Assembly: GCF_003344965.1 (NCBI RefSeq)
Contig: NZ_CP031194.1
Coordinates: 186,001 to 250,000 of the forward strand
Reading direction: 5' to 3'
DNA from: Streptomyces paludis
GTDB taxonomy: Bacteria > Actinomycetota > Actinomycetes > Streptomycetales > Streptomycetaceae
Length of the DNA stretch: 64,000 bases
The number at the start of each line of letters is the position of its first letter. The stretch's first letter is position 1. Made by a program: the position numbers and the translations under genes. Of the stretch, positions 24,239 to 32,367 are shown piece after piece. Under the pieces are notes generated by a model, which was not told the origin of the DNA, made no database searches, and saw nothing but the letters and a program-made list of their open reading frames with translations.

Positions 24239-25738
24239 ATGCGAGCACCACCGCGCACAGTCGCGCTGCTGGCCGCCGCGGCCCTGGCCGTGGCGGGTAC
24301 CGCCCTGATTCCGCAGGCGGTCGCGTCGGGAACCGCGGCCGCCACCTGCACGGTCGAGTACAGCACCACCAGTCAGTGGAACAACGGCTTTCAGGGCGGC
24401 GTCACGCTGACCAACAACGGAGCGCCGGTCCAGAACTGGACCCTCACCTTCGACTTCCCGGGAAGCCAGCAGGTGACCCAGGGATGGAACGGCAAGTGGT
24501 CACAGTCGGGCCGGACGGTGACCGTCGTCAACGAGACATGGAACGGCGCGATCCCCACCGGCGGCTCACTCGGCGCCGGCTTCACCGCCACCTGGTCGGG
24601 GTCCAACCCCGCCCCGACCGTCTTCAAGCTGAACGGCGCCACCTGCGACGTACCGGGCGGGCCCGGCACCCCCACCGACCCGCCGACCACCCCACCGACG
24701 GGCCCGCCGACCGACCCGGCCGGCGTGCCCCCGACGCTCCGGGTCTCCGGCAACAAGCTGGTCGACCAGAACGGCGCCACCCGCCGCATGCTCGGAGTCA
24801 ACCGCTCCGGCGGCGAGTTCATGTGCATCCAGGGTCACGGATTCTTCGACGGCCCCGTCGACGACGCGTCCGTGAAGGCCATCGCCGACTGGAAGGTGAA
24901 CACCGTGCGGGTACCCCTCAACGAGGAGTGCTGGCTCGGCCTGTCCCATGTCAACCCGGCGTACTCGGGGGCGAACTACATCGCCGCGGTCAAGGCTTTC
25001 GTGGCGAGGCTCAAAGCACACAACATCACTCCGGTGGTCGAACTGCACTGGACCAACGGCACCTACACGGGCGGGGACAGCCACTGCCCGGGCAGTCCGT
25101 ACGCGACCTGCCAGAAGCCGATGCCCAACGCGCAGTACACACCGGCGTTCTGGACCTCGGTCGCCAACACGTTCAAGGGCGATCCGGCGGTGGTGTTCGA
25201 TCTGTTCAACGAGCCGTTCCCGGACCGGGCGACCAGCAATCTCACCGCCGCCTGGACCTGCTGGCGCGACGGGGGCAACTGCCCGGGGATCGACTTCCCG
25301 GTGGCCGGCATGCAGTCCCTGGTGAACGCGGTACGGGCCACCGGCGCCCAGAACCTGGTCCTGGTGCCGGGGCTGGCGTACGGGAACGACATGCGCCAGT
25401 GGCTCCAGTACCGGCCGACCGACCCGGCGGGCAATCTCGCCGCCGCGTGGCACACGTACAACTTCAACACCTGTTCCAACGAGAGCTGCTGGAACGAACA
25501 GCTCGCCCCGGTCATCGCGCAAGTGCCCCTGGTGGCGGGCGAGATCGGTGAGAACACCTGCGGGCACTCCTATATCGACCGCGTCATGTCCTGGCTGGAC
25601 GGCCGGGGCGCCTCGTACCTCGGGTGGACCTGGAACACATGGGACTGTTCCTCGGGCCCCTCTCTGATCAGCGACTACTCCGGCACGCCGACCAACTTCG
25701 GCGTGGGACTCCGTGACCATCTGAAGGGAATCTCATGA
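24239..25738 (+). CDS. Secreted GH5 cellulase with N-terminal CBM2
   Basis: A 499-residue endoglucanase. A signal peptide (MRAPPRTVALLAAAALAVAG to about residue 34) precedes a CBM2 (about 36-139, ending FKLNGATCDV). A Pro/Thr linker (PTDPPTTPPTGPPTDP) leads to the GH5 domain from about residue 165. The acid/base is E325 in VFDLFNEPFP and the nucleophile is E435 in GEIGENTCG. Family motifs such as GGEFMCIQG and WTWNTWDCSSG fit actinobacterial GH5 cellulases. ATG 24239 is chosen because it starts the signal peptide just after GGCCCCGAGGAGTC. It overlaps the GH6 gene (ATGA) and is under a CebR box. Confidence 0.94.
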   Translation: MRAPPRTVALLAAAALAVAGTALIPQAVASGTAAATCTVEYSTTSQWNNGFQGGVTLTNNGAPVQNWTLTFDFPGSQQVTQGWNGKWSQSGRTVTVVNETWNGAIPTGGSLGAGFTATWSGSNPAPTVFKLNGATCDVPGGPGTPTDPPTTPPTGPPTDPAGVPPTLRVSGNKLVDQNGATRRMLGVNRSGGEFMCIQGHGFFDGPVDDASVKAIADWKVNTVRVPLNEECWLGLSHVNPAYSGANYIAAVKAFVARLKAHNITPVVELHWTNGTYTGGDSHCPGSPYATCQKPMPNAQYTPAFWTSVANTFKGDPAVVFDLFNEPFPDRATSNLTAAWTCWRDGGNCPGIDFPVAGMQSLVNAVRATGAQNLVLVPGLAYGNDMRQWLQYRPTDPAGNLAAAWHTYNFNTCSNESCWNEQLAPVIAQVPLVAGEIGENTCGHSYIDRVMSWLDGRGASYLGWTWNTWDCSSGPSLISDYSGTPTNFGVGLRDHLKGIS

Positions 25739-27453
25739 GCCGCACCACCTCTCCTCCGCGCCGGGCCCGGACGGCGGCCCTGGCCGCGTTCGCCCTGGTC
25801 GCCGCGGCGGCCGGCGCCGCGACCGGGATCAGCGGGACCGCCAGCGCCGCGGCGCCGGGCTGCAACGTCGACTACAAGATCCAGAGTTCCTGGTCCGGTG
25901 GCTTCGGCGCCGATGTCACGGTGACCAACACCGGTGACGCGATCAGCAGCTGGAAGCTGGAGTGGAGCTTCGCCGGCAACCAGCAGATCACCCAGGGCTG
26001 GAGCGCCACGATCACCCAGAGCGGTACGGCGGTCTCCGCCACCAACGCCGCCTGGAACGGCTCCCTGGCCACCGGTGGCACGGCCAACTTCGGCTTCAAC
26101 GGCAATGTCACCGGGACCAACGCGATTCCCACCACGTTCAAGCTCAACGGTGTGACCTGCAATGTGCCCGGCGGCGGGGGTGGCGGCACCAACCCGCCCA
26201 CCGGCAACCGGGTCGACAACCCCTATGTGGGCGCCGGGGTGTACGTGAACCCCGACTGGTCCGCGAAGGCGGCGGCGGAGCCGGGCGGCAGCAGGATCTC
26301 CAACCAGCCCACCGGCGTGTGGATGGACCGGATCGCGGCCATCACGGGCACCACCGGAGCCCGGGGGCTGCGCGCGCACCTCGACACGGCGCTGGTCCAG
26401 GCCGCGGGGAACCCGCTGGTCGTCCAGCTCGTGATCTACAACCTGCCGGGCCGTGACTGCGCCGCGCTCGCCTCCAACGGGGAGCTGGGCCCGACGGAGA
26501 TCGGCCGCTACCGGACCGAGTACATCGACCCGATCGCCGCGATCCTCGCCGACACCAAGTACGCGAGCCTGCGCATCGTGACGACCGTCGAGATCGACTC
26601 GCTGCCCAACCTGGTCACGAATGTCTCGCCGCGGGTCACCGCCACCCCGCAGTGCGACGTGATGAAGGCGAACGGCAACTACATCACGGGCGTCGGCTAC
26701 GCCCTGAACAAGCTCGGCGCCATCCCCAACGTCTACAACTACGTGGACGCGGGACACCACGGCTGGATCGGCTGGGACGACAACTTCAACGCGTCCGCGC
26801 AGATCTTCCGGCAGGCCGCGACCGCGTCGGGCAGCGTCAACAACGTCGCCGGCTTCATCGTCAACACCGCCAACTACGGTGCGACGAAGGAGAACAACTT
26901 CACCATCAACGACTCGGTGGCCGGCAAGTCGGTCCGTGAGTCCGCGTGGGTGGACTGGAACCGGTACGTCGACGAGCAGTCGTTCGCCCAGGCGTTCCGC
27001 CAGGAACTGATCAGCGTCGGCTTCAACTCGGACATCGGCATGCTGATCGACACCTCGCGCAACGGCTGGGGCGGTTCGGCCCGGCCCGCCGGACCCGGCG
27101 CGACCACCACGGTGGACACCTATGTGGACGGCGGACGCTACGACCGCCGGATCCACCTGGGCAACTGGTGCAACCAGTCCGGTGCCGGACTCGGCGAGCG
27201 GCCGAGGAGCGCCCCGGCGGCGGGCATCGACGCGTACGTCTGGATGAAGCCCCCGGGCGAGTCCGACGGCTCCAGCTCGCTGATCCCGAACGACCAGGGC
27301 AAGGGCTTCGACCGGATGTGCGACCCGACCTACACCGGCAACCCGCGCAACAACAACCACATGTCGGGGGCGCTGGGGGGTGCCCCGATCTCGGGTGCCT
27401 GGTTCTCGGCCCAGTTCCGGCAGCTGATGGCGAACGCCTACCCGGCGCTGTAA
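25735..27453 (+). CDS. Secreted GH6 cellobiohydrolase with N-terminal CBM2
   Basis: A 572-residue exocellulase of the Cel6B type. A basic signal peptide (cut near SGTASAAAPG, about residue 41) is followed by CBM2 (about 43-144) and a Gly-rich linker (VPGGGGGGTNPPTGN). The GH6 domain begins VDNPYVGAGVYVNPDWS; the signature with a catalytic Asp reads YNLPGRDCAALASNGE, and WIGWDDNFN and VDWNRYVDE are further family segments. The start overlaps the GH5 stop. Together with GH48 this gives reducing-end and non-reducing-end exo-activities plus an endo-activity, a complete cellulose set. Confidence 0.95.
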   Translation: MSRTTSPPRRARTAALAAFALVAAAAGAATGISGTASAAAPGCNVDYKIQSSWSGGFGADVTVTNTGDAISSWKLEWSFAGNQQITQGWSATITQSGTAVSATNAAWNGSLATGGTANFGFNGNVTGTNAIPTTFKLNGVTCNVPGGGGGGTNPPTGNRVDNPYVGAGVYVNPDWSAKAAAEPGGSRISNQPTGVWMDRIAAITGTTGARGLRAHLDTALVQAAGNPLVVQLVIYNLPGRDCAALASNGELGPTEIGRYRTEYIDPIAAILADTKYASLRIVTTVEIDSLPNLVTNVSPRVTATPQCDVMKANGNYITGVGYALNKLGAIPNVYNYVDAGHHGWIGWDDNFNASAQIFRQAATASGSVNNVAGFIVNTANYGATKENNFTINDSVAGKSVRESAWVDWNRYVDEQSFAQAFRQELISVGFNSDIGMLIDTSRNGWGGSARPAGPGATTTVDTYVDGGRYDRRIHLGNWCNQSGAGLGERPRSAPAAGIDAYVWMKPPGESDGSSSLIPNDQGKGFDRMCDPTYTGNPRNNNHMSGALGGAPISGAWFSAQFRQLMANAYPAL

Positions 27454-27532
27454 CGCCGTCATGCCGTAACACCGCACCGCTGTCACACCGCACCACCGCG
27501 GCGCCGTGAGAACACCGTGAGATCCACGCCGG

Positions 27533-27559
27533 ACCGGCGGGCCCCCTGGGCCCGCCGGT
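27533..27559 (+). terminator. Terminator of the cellulase operon
   Basis: A perfect 12-bp stem (ACCGGCGGGCCC at 27533-27544 with 27548-27559) with a 3-base loop, 80 bp after the GH6 stop. Confidence 0.68.
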
Positions 27560-27691
27560 TCCGTGCGTTCCGGGCTCGCGGGACACCCCGGTTACTTGTG
27601 CGTAGTCCACGCCGGGGAGGTGACATCGGCGACTGTCCCACCACTCGTCCGAATGAAAACGTTGGCCCTGTCAACAGCCGAGGGGGACCGA

Positions 27692-30298
27692 GTGAACAAG
27701 GGATACGCCGTATTCTGCGACGCGGACCGGCACTTCTACGACGCGCCGCACCGGCTGCCGTCCACCGGTGACGCGGGACACGGAGCCCTGTACGAGGCCG
27801 CCCACCGGTCGGCGCCGGAGGGCTGGCAGCGCCACCGCTCCGGGGACTGGCTGGCCTGGCGTCCCGTCGACGCCCAACTCCCCGCGCAGGGCTGGAAGAT
27901 CCATGTCGCCGCCTGTCTGGACAACGCCGAGTCGGTCCTCGAACGGGTCATGGACTACTGCGTCCCGAGGGGCATCGCCTTCAAGTTCGTGCCGAGCCGG
28001 TATCTGCTCCACACCCGTAACGCCAAGTACGCGGACCGCGCCGCCAGCGGGAAGTTCATCACCGTCTACCCGGCCGACGACGAGCGGTGCGGTGCCGTCG
28101 CCGAGGAGCTGTCCGTCCTGCTGGCCGGCGAGCCCGGACCGTACATCCTGAGCGATCTGCGCTGGGGCGAGGGCCCGGTCCATCTGCGGTACGGCGGCTT
28201 CACCGAGCGGAGCTGTTACGACGCCGAGGGCACACTGCGCCCGGCCGTCGAGGACGCCGCGGGCCGGCTCGTCCCGGACCGGCGCGGACCGGTCTTCCGT
28301 ATCCCCGCCTGGGTCACACCGCCGGGCTTTCTCCAGCCCCACCTCGACGCGCGGGACGCGACGACCGTCACCGGGCTGCCGTACACCGTCGAGCGGGCGC
28401 TGCACTTCTCCAACGGCGGCGGTGTGTATGTCGGCAGGCACCACGGGACCGGCGAGAAGGTGGTGCTGAAGGAGGCCAGACCGCACGCGGGCCTGGCCGC
28501 CGACGGGGCCGACGCCGTGACCCGGCTGGCGCGTGAACAGCGGGCGCTGGAAAGGCTGTCGGGGCTCCCGTACACCCCTTCGGTACGGGACAGCCTCACC
28601 CTCGGCGGCCACCGTTTCCTGGTGCTGGAGTTCATCGAGGGCAAGCCCCTCAACTCGTTCTTCGCCCGCAGGCATCCGCTGATCGACACCGATCCGGACC
28701 CGGCGCGGCTCGCCGAGTACACCGCGTGGGCCCTGCGGATCCACCGGCTGGTGGAGGAGGCCGTCGAGGCCGTCCACGCGCGGGGTGTGGTCTTCAACGA
28801 TCTGCATCTGTTCAACATCATGGTCTCCGAGGACGAGTCGTCGGTGGTGCTCCTCGACTTCGAGGCGGCGGCCCATGTCGACGACAACAGCCGCCAGACC
28901 GTGGCGAATCCGGCCTTCGTCGCCCCGGCCGACCGGCGCGGCTTCGATGTCGACCGCTATGCCCTGGCGTGTCTGCGCATCGCGCTCTTCCTGCCGCTGA
29001 CCAGCCTCTTCATCGTCGACCGGGCGAAGGCCCGGCATCTGGCGGAGATGGTGGCCGAGCGCTTCCCGGTCGACCGGGCGTTCCTGGACGCGGCGGTGGC
29101 CGAGATCCTCCGCGACACAGGCACCGACGCCGACGTCAACACCGGCTCCGAGAGCGACACCGGGAGCGGCTATCTGCCGGTCGGGCCCGCCGACTGGCCG
29201 CAGGCCCGGGACTCCATGGTGCGGGCGATCCTCGCCGCCGCCTCACCCGACCGGGAGGATCGATTCTTCCCCGGCGATATCGCCCAGTTCGCCACACCCG
29301 GCGGAGGCATGTCCTTCGGCTACGGAACGGCCGGGGTGCTGTACGCGCTCGCCGAGAGCGGCGCCGAGCGCTGTGTCCCGGCCGAGGAGTGGCTGCTCCA
29401 GCGGGTGAAGACGCCCGCCTCCGGCACCCCGCTGGGCTTCTACGACGGCCTCGCGGGCATCGCCTGGACCCTGAACCGGCTGGGTCACCCCCAACCCGCC
29501 CTGGAAACAGTCGATCTGATCCTGGATCAGCCCTGGGAGTCCCTCCCGCCCGATCTGCACAGCGGAGCCGCCGGGCTCGGCCTCGCGCTCTGCGCGCTGG
29601 CGGCGGACACCGGAGACCCCGTGCTGCACGCGGCGGCGGTGCGCTGCGCCGAACTGGCCGCCGCGGCCGTGGCCGGCGGACTGCCCCGCGCGGGCCTGCT
29701 GCACGGCGCCTCGGGCGTCGCGCTGCTCCTCGTCCGGCTGTACGAACGCACCGGCGAGGCCGCCCTGCTCGACCTCGCGGCCGACGCCCTGCGCCGTGAT
29801 CTGGCCCGCTGCAAGCCCGGGATCGGCGGCTCCCTCCAGGTCGACGAGGGCTGGCGCACCATGCCGTACGCCGGCGGGGGCAGTGTGGGGATCGGGATGG
29901 TGCTCGACGACTATCTCGCCCACCGGTCCGACGACGGCTTCGAGCGGGCGCGCGCCGGCATCGTACGGGCCGCGCAGTCCCACTTCTACGCGCAGCCGGG
30001 GCTCTTCCGGGGCGCCGCCGGCATGGTGCTCCACCTCAGCCGCACCACGGCGACGGGTCCGGGCACCGGTGCCGAGGGCGTACGGCGGCAGATCACCACC
30101 CTCGGCTGGCACGCCATGACGTACCGGGGCCAACTGGCCTTCCCCGGCGAGCAGATGATGCGGCTGTCCATGGACCTGTCCACCGGCACCGCCGGTGTGC
30201 TGCTGGCCCTGGCCGCCGCCGCGCCCGCCTCGACGGCACACCTGCCGTTCCTCCCGCCGCTCCGGCGGCCCCAGACCGGCTCCAGCCAGGAGCCGTAA
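27692..30298 (+). CDS. ramC: Class III lanthionine synthetase (LanKC, RamC/AmfT type)
   Basis: An 868-residue trifunctional enzyme. The N-terminal lyase region (about 1-220) begins NKGYAVFCDADRHFYD. A Ser/Thr kinase-like domain (about 225-500) has the ATP lysine at K260 (VVLKEARPH) and the catalytic segment VVFNDLHLFNIM with D370. The C-terminal cyclase (about 520-868) shows GLAGIAW, LLHGASGVALLL and LFRGAAGMVLHL but no CHG or WCxG zinc motif, as expected for class III. GTG 27692 with AGGGGGA upstream is chosen; an ATG 39 bases upstream in frame is an alternative. It modifies the precursor encoded at 30334. Confidence 0.93.
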   Translation: MNKGYAVFCDADRHFYDAPHRLPSTGDAGHGALYEAAHRSAPEGWQRHRSGDWLAWRPVDAQLPAQGWKIHVAACLDNAESVLERVMDYCVPRGIAFKFVPSRYLLHTRNAKYADRAASGKFITVYPADDERCGAVAEELSVLLAGEPGPYILSDLRWGEGPVHLRYGGFTERSCYDAEGTLRPAVEDAAGRLVPDRRGPVFRIPAWVTPPGFLQPHLDARDATTVTGLPYTVERALHFSNGGGVYVGRHHGTGEKVVLKEARPHAGLAADGADAVTRLAREQRALERLSGLPYTPSVRDSLTLGGHRFLVLEFIEGKPLNSFFARRHPLIDTDPDPARLAEYTAWALRIHRLVEEAVEAVHARGVVFNDLHLFNIMVSEDESSVVLLDFEAAAHVDDNSRQTVANPAFVAPADRRGFDVDRYALACLRIALFLPLTSLFIVDRAKARHLAEMVAERFPVDRAFLDAAVAEILRDTGTDADVNTGSESDTGSGYLPVGPADWPQARDSMVRAILAAASPDREDRFFPGDIAQFATPGGGMSFGYGTAGVLYALAESGAERCVPAEEWLLQRVKTPASGTPLGFYDGLAGIAWTLNRLGHPQPALETVDLILDQPWESLPPDLHSGAAGLGLALCALAADTGDPVLHAAAVRCAELAAAAVAGGLPRAGLLHGASGVALLLVRLYERTGEAALLDLAADALRRDLARCKPGIGGSLQVDEGWRTMPYAGGGSVGIGMVLDDYLAHRSDDGFERARAGIVRAAQSHFYAQPGLFRGAAGMVLHLSRTTATGPGTGAEGVRRQITTLGWHAMTYRGQLAFPGEQMMRLSMDLSTGTAGVLLALAAAAPASTAHLPFLPPLRRPQTGSSQEP

Positions 30299-30333
30299 CC
30301 AGCACACCGTCCCCATGAAGGAAAGGAAGAACC

Positions 30334-30459
30334 ATGAACCTTCTCGACCTGCAGTCGATGGAGATCCCGCAGGAGGAGGCCATCGGTGAGACGGCCACCG
30401 CGAGCTACGCGAGCCTGCTGCTCTGCTTCGGCAGCGCGCTGAGCCTCCTCACCTGCTGA
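30334..30459 (+). CDS. ramS: SapB/AmfS-type class III lanthipeptide precursor
   Basis: A 41-residue precursor. The leader MNLLDLQSMEIPQEEAIGET carries the LLDLQ recognition motif of class III leaders. The core ATASYASLLLCFGSALSLLTC holds two copies of Ser-X2-Ser-X3-Cys (S24/S27/C31 and S34/S37/C41), matching SapB ring placement. GAAAGGAAG stands as ribosome site before ATG 30334. The product is predicted to be a surfactant morphogen that helps aerial hyphae rise. Compared with SapB the central turn is CFGSALS rather than CGDSSLS, and the chain ends at the last Cys. The GC-rich hairpin that follows probably limits read-through into the transporters. Confidence 0.93.
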   Translation: MNLLDLQSMEIPQEEAIGETATASYASLLLCFGSALSLLTC

Positions 30460-30475
30460 CGTCGCCCCGGCGACC

Positions 30476-30530
30476 GAGGCCCCGGGCGGTCCGCCGCCCG
30501 GGGCCTCACCCCGTCCTCCCCCCTTTTTTT
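30476..30530 (+). terminator. Hairpin plus T-run between ramS and ramA (attenuator)
   Basis: A perfect 14-bp stem (GAGGCCCCGGGCGG at 30476-30489 with 30494-30507) with a 4-base TCCG loop is followed, after 16 bases, by seven T residues (30524-30530). It lies inside the operon and would give more ramS than ramAB transcript. Confidence 0.7.
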
Positions 30531-30555
30531 CCGGTCCGCAGGAGGCCCCTCCCCG

Positions 30556-32367
30556 ATGAAGTTCCCTCGTCGTGGAGCCCCTGGCTCACGCGCCGCCGCC
30601 CCGACCGGACATGGCCTGCTGCGCGGCGCCGTCCGCCACAGCGCGGGCCGGACCGCCGCCGTCCTCTGCTGCTCGGCCGCGTCGGCGGGCGCCGCCCTCG
30701 CAGTGCCCGCCGCACTCGGCCGGGCCCTGGACCTGCTGCTCGACAGCGGCGGCGGCAGTGGCAGCAGCGGCAGTGGCTTCGACGGTGGCAGCGGCTCGGC
30801 CCGCTGCTGGCTGCTGGTGTGCGGTGCGCTGATCGTGGCGGTGGTGCTTCTCGACGCGCTGGAGGCCCTGTTGAGCGGGGTGACCAGCGCCAGATCCACG
30901 GCCTGGCTGCGCGGGCGTGGCCTGGCCGGGCTGCTCGGCGCGGCGCCGGAGCACGGTGCGCGGCTGCCCCCCGGTGAGCTGGCGACCCGGCTCTCCGCGA
31001 ACGCGACGGAGGCCGGTACGGCGCCGGTGAGCGCGGCGGCGCTGGCCGCCTCCCTGCTCGCGCCGGCGGGCGCGGTGATCGCGCTCTTCCTCATCGATTT
31101 CTGGACGGCCGTGGCGTTCCTCGCCGGGATCCCGGTGCTGCTGCTGGTGCTGCGCGCGTTCGCCCGGGACACCTCCGACAGCGCGGCGCGCTATCAGCGG
31201 GTGCAGGCGGACCTCGCGTCCCGGCTGGTGGAGGTGCTGGACGGCGCGCGTACGGTCGCGGCGGCCGGTACGGCGGAGCGCGAGCGCGACCGTATCCTCG
31301 CCCCGCTGCCCGAACTCGCCGTGCAGGGACGGCGGATGTGGCGGGTGCACGGCCGGGCCGTGGCCCGTGGCGGGGTGCTGCTGCCCCTGCTGACGACCGG
31401 TGTGCTCGCCGTCGGCGGGGTGGCGCTCGCGGCGGGCCGGATCAGCGTGGGCGATCTGCTGGCCGCCTCCCGCTACGCGGCGCTGGCGGCCGGTGTGGGC
31501 GCGGGCGCCGGGCTGCTGGGCTCGCTCGTACGCAGCCGGTCGGCCGCCCGCAGGACGGCCGCGCTCGCGGCGCTGCCGCCCCTGGCGTACGGCACCGGAC
31601 GGCTCCCGGAGGCCGGGCCCGGCGCGCTCGATCTGCGGGGGGTACGGGTCGTACGGGACGGCCGGACCCTGCTCGACGGGGTGGATCTGAGCGTGCCCGG
31701 GGGTGTGTCGGTGGCGGTGGTGGGCCGTTCGGGCGCGGGGAAGTCGACGCTGGCCGCCGTCGCGGGACGGCTGACCGACCCGGACGAGGGCCGTGTCCTG
31801 CTGGACGGCGTACCGCTGGCGTCGCTGGCGCGCGGGGAGCTGCGCCGCGAGGTCGGGTACGCGTTCGAGCGGCCGGTGCTGTTCGGCGACACGATCGGCG
31901 CGGCGCTCGCCGCCGGGGCCGAGCCGGCGTCGGCGGCCCGGGTACGGTCGGCGGCCCGCGCGGCGAGCGCCGACGCGTTCGTCCGGCTGCTCCCCCGGGG
32001 GTACGACACCCCGCCCGCCGAGGCCCCGCTGTCCGGCGGTGAACTCCAGCGCCTGGGCCTCGCCCGTGCCTTCGCGCACGCCGGCCGGCTGCTGATCCTC
32101 GACGACGCGACCTCCAGCCTCGACACCGTCACCGAACGCCAGGTGGAACGGGCCCTGGCGCGCGACATCACGCCCGGCACCCGGCTGGTCGTCGCGCACC
32201 GGCTCTCCTCGGCGGCCCGGGCCGATCTGGTGGTGTGGCTGGAGGAGGGCCGGATCCGGGCGGTCGGTCCGCACCCGGAGCTGTGGCGCGTCCCCGCGTA
32301 CCGCGCGGTCTTCGCGCCGCCCGGGGAGCACTCCGAGCCCAACGAGCCCACGGAGAAGGGGCGGTGA
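30556..32367 (+). CDS. ramA: ABC transporter, fused membrane and ATPase domains (RamA-like)
   Basis: A 603-residue half-transporter. Six membrane helices lie in residues about 30-330, and the nucleotide-binding domain in about 350-600. Walker A is VVGRSGAGKST, the signature LSGGELQRLGLARAF, Walker B LLILDDATSSLD and the switch His lies in VVAHRLSS. The residue after Walker B is Asp rather than the usual catalytic Glu (LDDAT), which suggests one weakened ATP site in the heterodimer. A Gly/Ser-rich loop (GGGSGSSGSG) sits in the first periplasm-facing region. It overlaps the next gene and is expected to export the lanthipeptide. Confidence 0.9.
   Translation: MKFPRRGAPGSRAAAPTGHGLLRGAVRHSAGRTAAVLCCSAASAGAALAVPAALGRALDLLLDSGGGSGSSGSGFDGGSGSARCWLLVCGALIVAVVLLDALEALLSGVTSARSTAWLRGRGLAGLLGAAPEHGARLPPGELATRLSANATEAGTAPVSAAALAASLLAPAGAVIALFLIDFWTAVAFLAGIPVLLLVLRAFARDTSDSAARYQRVQADLASRLVEVLDGARTVAAAGTAERERDRILAPLPELAVQGRRMWRVHGRAVARGGVLLPLLTTGVLAVGGVALAAGRISVGDLLAASRYAALAAGVGAGAGLLGSLVRSRSAARRTAALAALPPLAYGTGRLPEAGPGALDLRGVRVVRDGRTLLDGVDLSVPGGVSVAVVGRSGAGKSTLAAVAGRLTDPDEGRVLLDGVPLASLARGELRREVGYAFERPVLFGDTIGAALAAGAEPASAARVRSAARAASADAFVRLLPRGYDTPPAEAPLSGGELQRLGLARAFAHAGRLLILDDATSSLDTVTERQVERALARDITPGTRLVVAHRLSSAARADLVVWLEEGRIRAVGPHPELWRVPAYRAVFAPPGEHSEPNEPTEKGR

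Noticed and set aside
27563..27691. Longer N-terminus for the lanthionine synthetase
   Set aside because: The extension does not resemble LanKC proteins, while GTG 27692 has a good ribosome site and begins at the conserved part.
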